Origin: Vitis vinifera
Lineage: Eukaryota; Streptophyta; Magnoliopsida; Vitales; Vitaceae
Length of the DNA stretch: 64,000 bases
Reading direction: 5' to 3'
NCBI RefSeq assembly: GCF_030704535.1
Contig: NC_081822.1
Coordinates: 3,587,001 to 3,651,000, forward strand
Position numbers and translations under genes: made by a program. The notes beneath the pieces were generated by a model. That model did no database searches. It saw nothing but the letters and a program-made list of their open reading frames with translations, and was not told the DNA's origin. Shown here one piece after another: positions 60,001 through 64,000 of the stretch (the stretch's first letter is position 1; every line of letters begins with the position of its first letter).

Positions 60001-63000
60001 AATGGTCTTTACATGATAGTGGTATAGGTTATCAGTTGCGTCTCACTTGATTGATACACAGGATCATTCAGGATAGGATGGGGTTGGGTTATAGCTGTTG
60101 TTTTTTTTAATGGTCTTTTATTCTTTTCTTTCTCATCTTTTAGTGTTCTTTGTATAGTGTATACCTCTTTTATATTGGGTTTTTCTTCTTTTGGCGTCTT
60201 AATCAAAATTTATTTGCTTATAGAAGAAGTTCCCGACACATTTGGTATTTTATGGGGAGTAAGATGAACCTCACTTGGCCAGTCATACACATATATCATC
60301 AATGTTTTAGTTGTTTTTTATTCAATAATTAAATGTCTTTTTGGTCACCTTAATTGGTTTCTACATCTTTTAATAAAGTCCATTTAAGTTAATGCACCTG
60401 GAGATAGGACTTCCTTCTTTAGGGGCTGTGCATGCACTGGAAATTTGAGGCCTCAGGTATAGAAGACTGCAGCCTTTTAAAGAAGCCCTTATTAGGTAAA
60501 TGAATTTGGAGTTTTAGGAGGGATGTTGCACTTTATGGAAGTGAGTGATTGCCGACAGACATAGTAATATGGAGAAGTGAAATATCAGAGGGGCCTTAAG
60601 GACAGCCTTTTCCACCTTGATTTATTCTGAAATTGGTAATGGGATGAGAGTGCATTTCTAGCAGGATGTGGTGCACTGATGAAGATCTGATTTACAGGCA
60701 TTCAACTTTGTTTCACATGGTAGTGCACAGAGAAGTCATGGCAGGGGATTGTCTGTGTTGATCATGGGATGCATTTCAACAGGGCTCTGCAGGTTTAGAT
60801 GTATATTAGTAGGAATTTCCTTGAGCTCATTTATGAGTCTTTTTGCATGATGGGATCCAACAGAGGGGCCATGTTGGTAAAGACATTATTCCACTGGATT
60901 TTGATGGAGGCTTCTGATCATCTTTTCCCTTGGAAGGAGATTTTGAACAGTGTTGCTCCTTCCATGTCACCTTTTTTGATTCCAGTGCACCATATCACAA
61001 TTGATCTACTAGTTCAACAAGGTGAGATTCTTCCAAAGTAGGTTTGTACTTTCTAGGAGGATAAAGGAATTGGTAATCACTTGGCCATACCCTTCGATAT
61101 GGTTTGGAATTTTTTGATACCCACTTTTTTGCTATTTGTGACATTCGATGGCTGACCCAAGGTTGGTGAGAATATTCTTGTGAGTTCTGCCTTCCCCGAA
61201 ATCAGGTTCCTTTCATTCAGATAGAGGACTTCCATAAGCTTGAAATGGCCCTTTATTGCATTCTTTGGTGCTCGTGGAGAGAGAAAGAGGAATGAGAGAA
61301 CTTTCAAGGAGGAAGAGCTGTTTGGTCGTGAAACTAAGATTACTGGAACCGTTTTCTGTCACTTGTGGGTGGCTCTTTCTGCATATGGGGGTAATGAGCC
61401 TTTTGTATGGAGGAAAACTTGTAGGTAGCTCTCAGAGCCGAGCTGGATCCTCCCTAGAGCTTTCCAGTATATAATGGGTTGTGCCCCACTTTGAAGCTAG
61501 GGGAGTGGATAGTGTATTATATAACGATATATAGTTGCATTGGCAATGATTCGGTCCTTTAGAAGTAACATCTACTTTGTGGTGGTGGTGGTGATGGCTG
61601 GGGGGGTATGCTGTTTGAGCCCACCACCAACAAGAAGATAAAATAGACGAGCTTCTTCTCATCATTAAGAAGGTTAAGGATCTCATTATGAGTTTTCTTT
61701 TCTTATTTATTCATAAACCACTTAATTTGTCCTGACAGTTTTGCTGGGATGGGAAGAATTCTTCTTGCTGGCAGGATTAAAGGTGTATGTTCTTCAGGGA
61801 ATAACTAATTACAATGCTTAGGGGAAGATTCTTTGGTGCTTTTCAAAGTCTTTTAAGATGATATCATTGTGTGTGGCTTTGATTCATTATGCTGGGAAGA
61901 GAATGTTATTACCTGAGTCTATTCAGATGTTCCCACTCTATTGAAATGGACCCATCTTTTTGTTGGCAATTTTGGACTTTCTCAGGTGACATTGTGCATC
62001 TAATGAGGTGCATTACTTTTAAGAGAACTTATCTTTATGATTTTGATATGGCATTTTGTGTGATGAGATATTTGCATAGTGTGAGATGGTTGACATTTGA
62101 ACATCAAACCATTTCCTTGCAAACCATCCTTCATAGCAAGAAAAGCAAACCATTGCCCAGCATTTTGAAGATCATCAATTAATCTTCTTGTGTCGTGTTT
62201 TTGCAAAATGATGATTTGTTGAGTATTGTTGAGCCATTGCTTGGACACATTTTTTTTTTTCCATATTGATGTGAGTATTAATTATTTTTCTCTAGTTGTA
62301 TGTATTTTGCAATTTATGAAACCTGTTCCCTGGACTTGTGACCTGGTCTGTATTTTTGGGTTAGTGAGCAACAATCCTAAAACATCTTTTTAAGAGCATA
62401 TGCAAAGGACTGGATTGCATGGAGTTAACAAATCCTGTTGTTTATTCATTTCAGTCCTTTTCACCACAGCTAGATGAGATCATTTTTCTCATGAATTCAA
62501 GTAATTTTTCTTTTCAGGTTCTCAATTCTTCTGATAAATCAAAGCCCAAAACTGTAGTCAGAACCAGTGACATGATTGCTGCTTCCAAGACTGGGCAGCA
62601 GCAGCCCTCTTCATCACACCTTGCTAACCATTCTCTTCGAGGACATGTGAGATCTGATCCTCCAACAACATCTCATGGGAAGTTTCTTGTTCTCAAACCA
62701 GCACGAGAGAATGGTGCCTCTCCTACATCAAGGGATGTTTCCAGTCCAACAAATAATGCTAGCAGCCGAGTAGCAAGCATTCAGCTTGGTGTTGCTCATT
62801 CAGTTGCATCTGCTCCTTCGATTAGTCCAAACTACCCAAAGCTTTCTACCATGGAGCGCAAGGCAGCTGCTTTGTCTCTGAATTCTGGACCTACCGCAGA
62901 AAAGAGACCTTCCTTTTCTCAAGCCCAGAGCCGTCATGATTTTTTCAATTTGATGAGGAAGAAAACCTCTGTGAACAGTTCTGCTGTGCTCCCAGATTCA

Positions 63001-63744
63001 GGCCCTGCGATTTCATCTTCCAACACAGAGAGTGAAGTGTCCAGTGCTCCTGTGAAATCTCATGCTATTGAGAATGGTGGCCAGGTAACTGGCAATGGTG
63101 GCAACACCTGTGAGGAGGTTGAGAGTCCTGCTGTTGGAGAGAAGCATTTGGGTACCAATGCATCAATTTGTCCGGATGAGGAAGAGGCTGCATTCCTAAG
63201 GTCCCTTGGGTGGGAGGAAAGTGCTGGAGATGATGAAGGCCTTACAGAAGAGGAGATAAATGCTTTCTATCAGGAGGTAATGACTCTCTGTGCTGTGGTT
63301 TACCTTTATTGGGATGACTGTTCCAAAGCCTGTATAGTCCAAATTCTTCCTGGTGAAGATTTGCTCCACATTGACTTGTGGTGATTCACTTTACATTCTG
63401 GTTTGACTTCTGATCAACTATCATCAAGATGGTTTCTTTTTGTTGTTGATTGCATTAGCATATCATTCTGTTAGATGTAATATTATTTGCCTAGTTAATT
63501 CTACTGGATTTTGATTATTATTGAAATACTATTAAGGGGGGGAAAACTATTATGACTTTCATACAGGCAGTTGACACTTTTTCTGCTTGCTTATTTTCTC
63601 ATGCAGTATATGAAATTGAAGCCATCTTTGAAACTGCAGCAAGGCATGCAAGCAAAGCTTTTGATGCTGCATGGATCTCGTACAACTAGTTTGGGTGGAG
63701 CTTCTTCCAAATTGAGCTCATCTGACTCAGAATCTGAAGCTTGA
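57044..63744 (+). CDS. Vasculin/GPBP1-like nuclear protein, five exons, 616 aa
   Basis: Exons: 57044-57152, 57258-58012, 58101-58190, 62518-63276 and 63607-63744. All introns are GT-AG and frame holds. The N-terminus has L-V-P-E-W-L; residues up to about 280 are Ser/Arg-rich and disordered, with D-F-P-S-L-G near the middle. The C-terminus has E-E-A-A-F-L-R-S-L-G-W-E-E, then L-T-E-E-E-I-N-A-F-Y-Q-E-Y, and ends S-S-D-S-E-S-E-A. The order P-x-W-L, F-P-S-L, acidic 'LGW..' and 'LTE.E...F' matches animal vasculin (GC-rich promoter-binding protein 1) as I know it, so I infer a distant plant member. Such plant proteins are usually annotated as uncharacterised. DNA binding and transcriptional regulation are guesses carried from animals. 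Intron 3 is 4.3 kb. Confidence 0.85.
59106..59240 (+). mobile_element. SINE-like element
   Basis: Box A-like TAGCTCAAGGGG at 59118-59129 fits the consensus TRGCNNARNNGG. Box B-like GGTTGCATTCC at 59162-59172 is two bases from GGTTCGATTCC. The internal promoter spacing is normal for a tRNA-derived SINE, and an A-rich tail begins near 59180. The exact ends are not fixed. Confidence 0.5.
59897..60117. repeat. Tandem duplication, ~114-bp unit
   Basis: ACATGATAGTGGTATAGG occurs at 59897 and again at 60011; the following ~100 bp match with a few substitutions and one small deletion. Confidence 0.88.
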
Positions 63745-63906
63745 TTTACCAGTCCTTAACATGCTGGATCTGAGAAGTTCCAATTTTTGAAGGCGATTGG
63801 TTTGTTTCTTTTTTTCTTTTCCTGGTCCTTTTATTTTGAAGGAAAAGTGATGAGTTGGGTATGGAAAAAGAGGGTGGGTTTGGTTGAACTCTGCATTTTG
63901 CAGTGA

Positions 63907-63912
63907 AATAAA
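63907..63912 (+). other. Candidate poly(A) signal AATAAA
   Basis: AATAAA lies about 165 bp after the stop codon of the vasculin-like gene, a normal 3' UTR length. Confidence 0.45.
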
Positions 63913-64000
63913 TTACAGGTATTTTACACCCGCCTGTCTGCCTGCCCAAGATGGGATTTTCTGAGGTTAATGAGGTTGGTTGGGAGATGGTTGGATTGGT

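Larger units (their letters stand above)
58191..62517 (+). other. Large intron 3 of the vasculin-like gene
   Basis: 4.3 kb. Contains a SINE-like element (~59106-59240) and a 114-bp tandem duplication (59897-60117). The stretch 60.4-62.2 kb is less AT-rich than other introns here and may be an old transposon scrap, but I see no diagnostic domain or terminal repeat. Confidence 0.6.

Overview
This is a plant nuclear DNA window. The genes have short exons, GT-AG introns and long AT-rich spacers, and four gene families are plant types: assimilatory nitrate reductase, DUF1644, a MEKK1-class MAPKKK and a plant vasculin-like protein. Gene sequences, transposon load and the AT-rich intergenic DNA suit a woody eudicot. 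Grapevine (Vitis) is my best guess, but nothing in the window proves it.

Layout. 1-~760: edge of a decayed copia element (minus strand). ~760-6160: spacer with no recognised gene. 6163-10144 (minus): complete four-exon nitrate reductase of 909 aa. ~10.3-14.6 kb: AT-rich spacer with microsatellites. 14608-15238 (plus): small two-exon basic protein. 16921-17892 (minus): DUF1644 zinc-binding protein, whose leader exon probably lies about 4.2 kb upstream at ~22.1 kb, with an LTR-element remnant in the leader intron. 24200-34289 (minus): eight-exon MEKK1-like MAPKKK of 567 aa, with a decayed LINE in its 5.4-kb sixth intron. 34.9-42.6 kb: very AT-rich DNA with local duplications and several copies of one MITE-like family, one nested in another. 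42591-54534: a young, structurally complete LTR retrotransposon with a 5-bp target duplication, coding on the minus strand. 57044-63744 (plus): five-exon vasculin/GPBP1-like protein of 616 aa, with a SINE-like insert in its third intron.

The host genes do not form a pathway; they are ordinary single-copy-looking plant genes (nitrate assimilation, MAPK signalling, stress-type zinc-finger protein, nuclear regulator). All splice junctions given were read by hand: reading frame carries through every junction and all introns are GT-AG.

The most unusual object is the 11.9-kb retrotransposon. It has near-identical 887-bp LTRs, a tRNA-Arg-type primer site and a gag domain, but I see no reverse transcriptase, integrase or RNase H. 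In their place it carries a second, diverged copy of the gag zinc-knuckle region and about 5 kb of minisatellites and dispersed motifs. It looks like a non-autonomous Tat/Ogre-type gypsy derivative.
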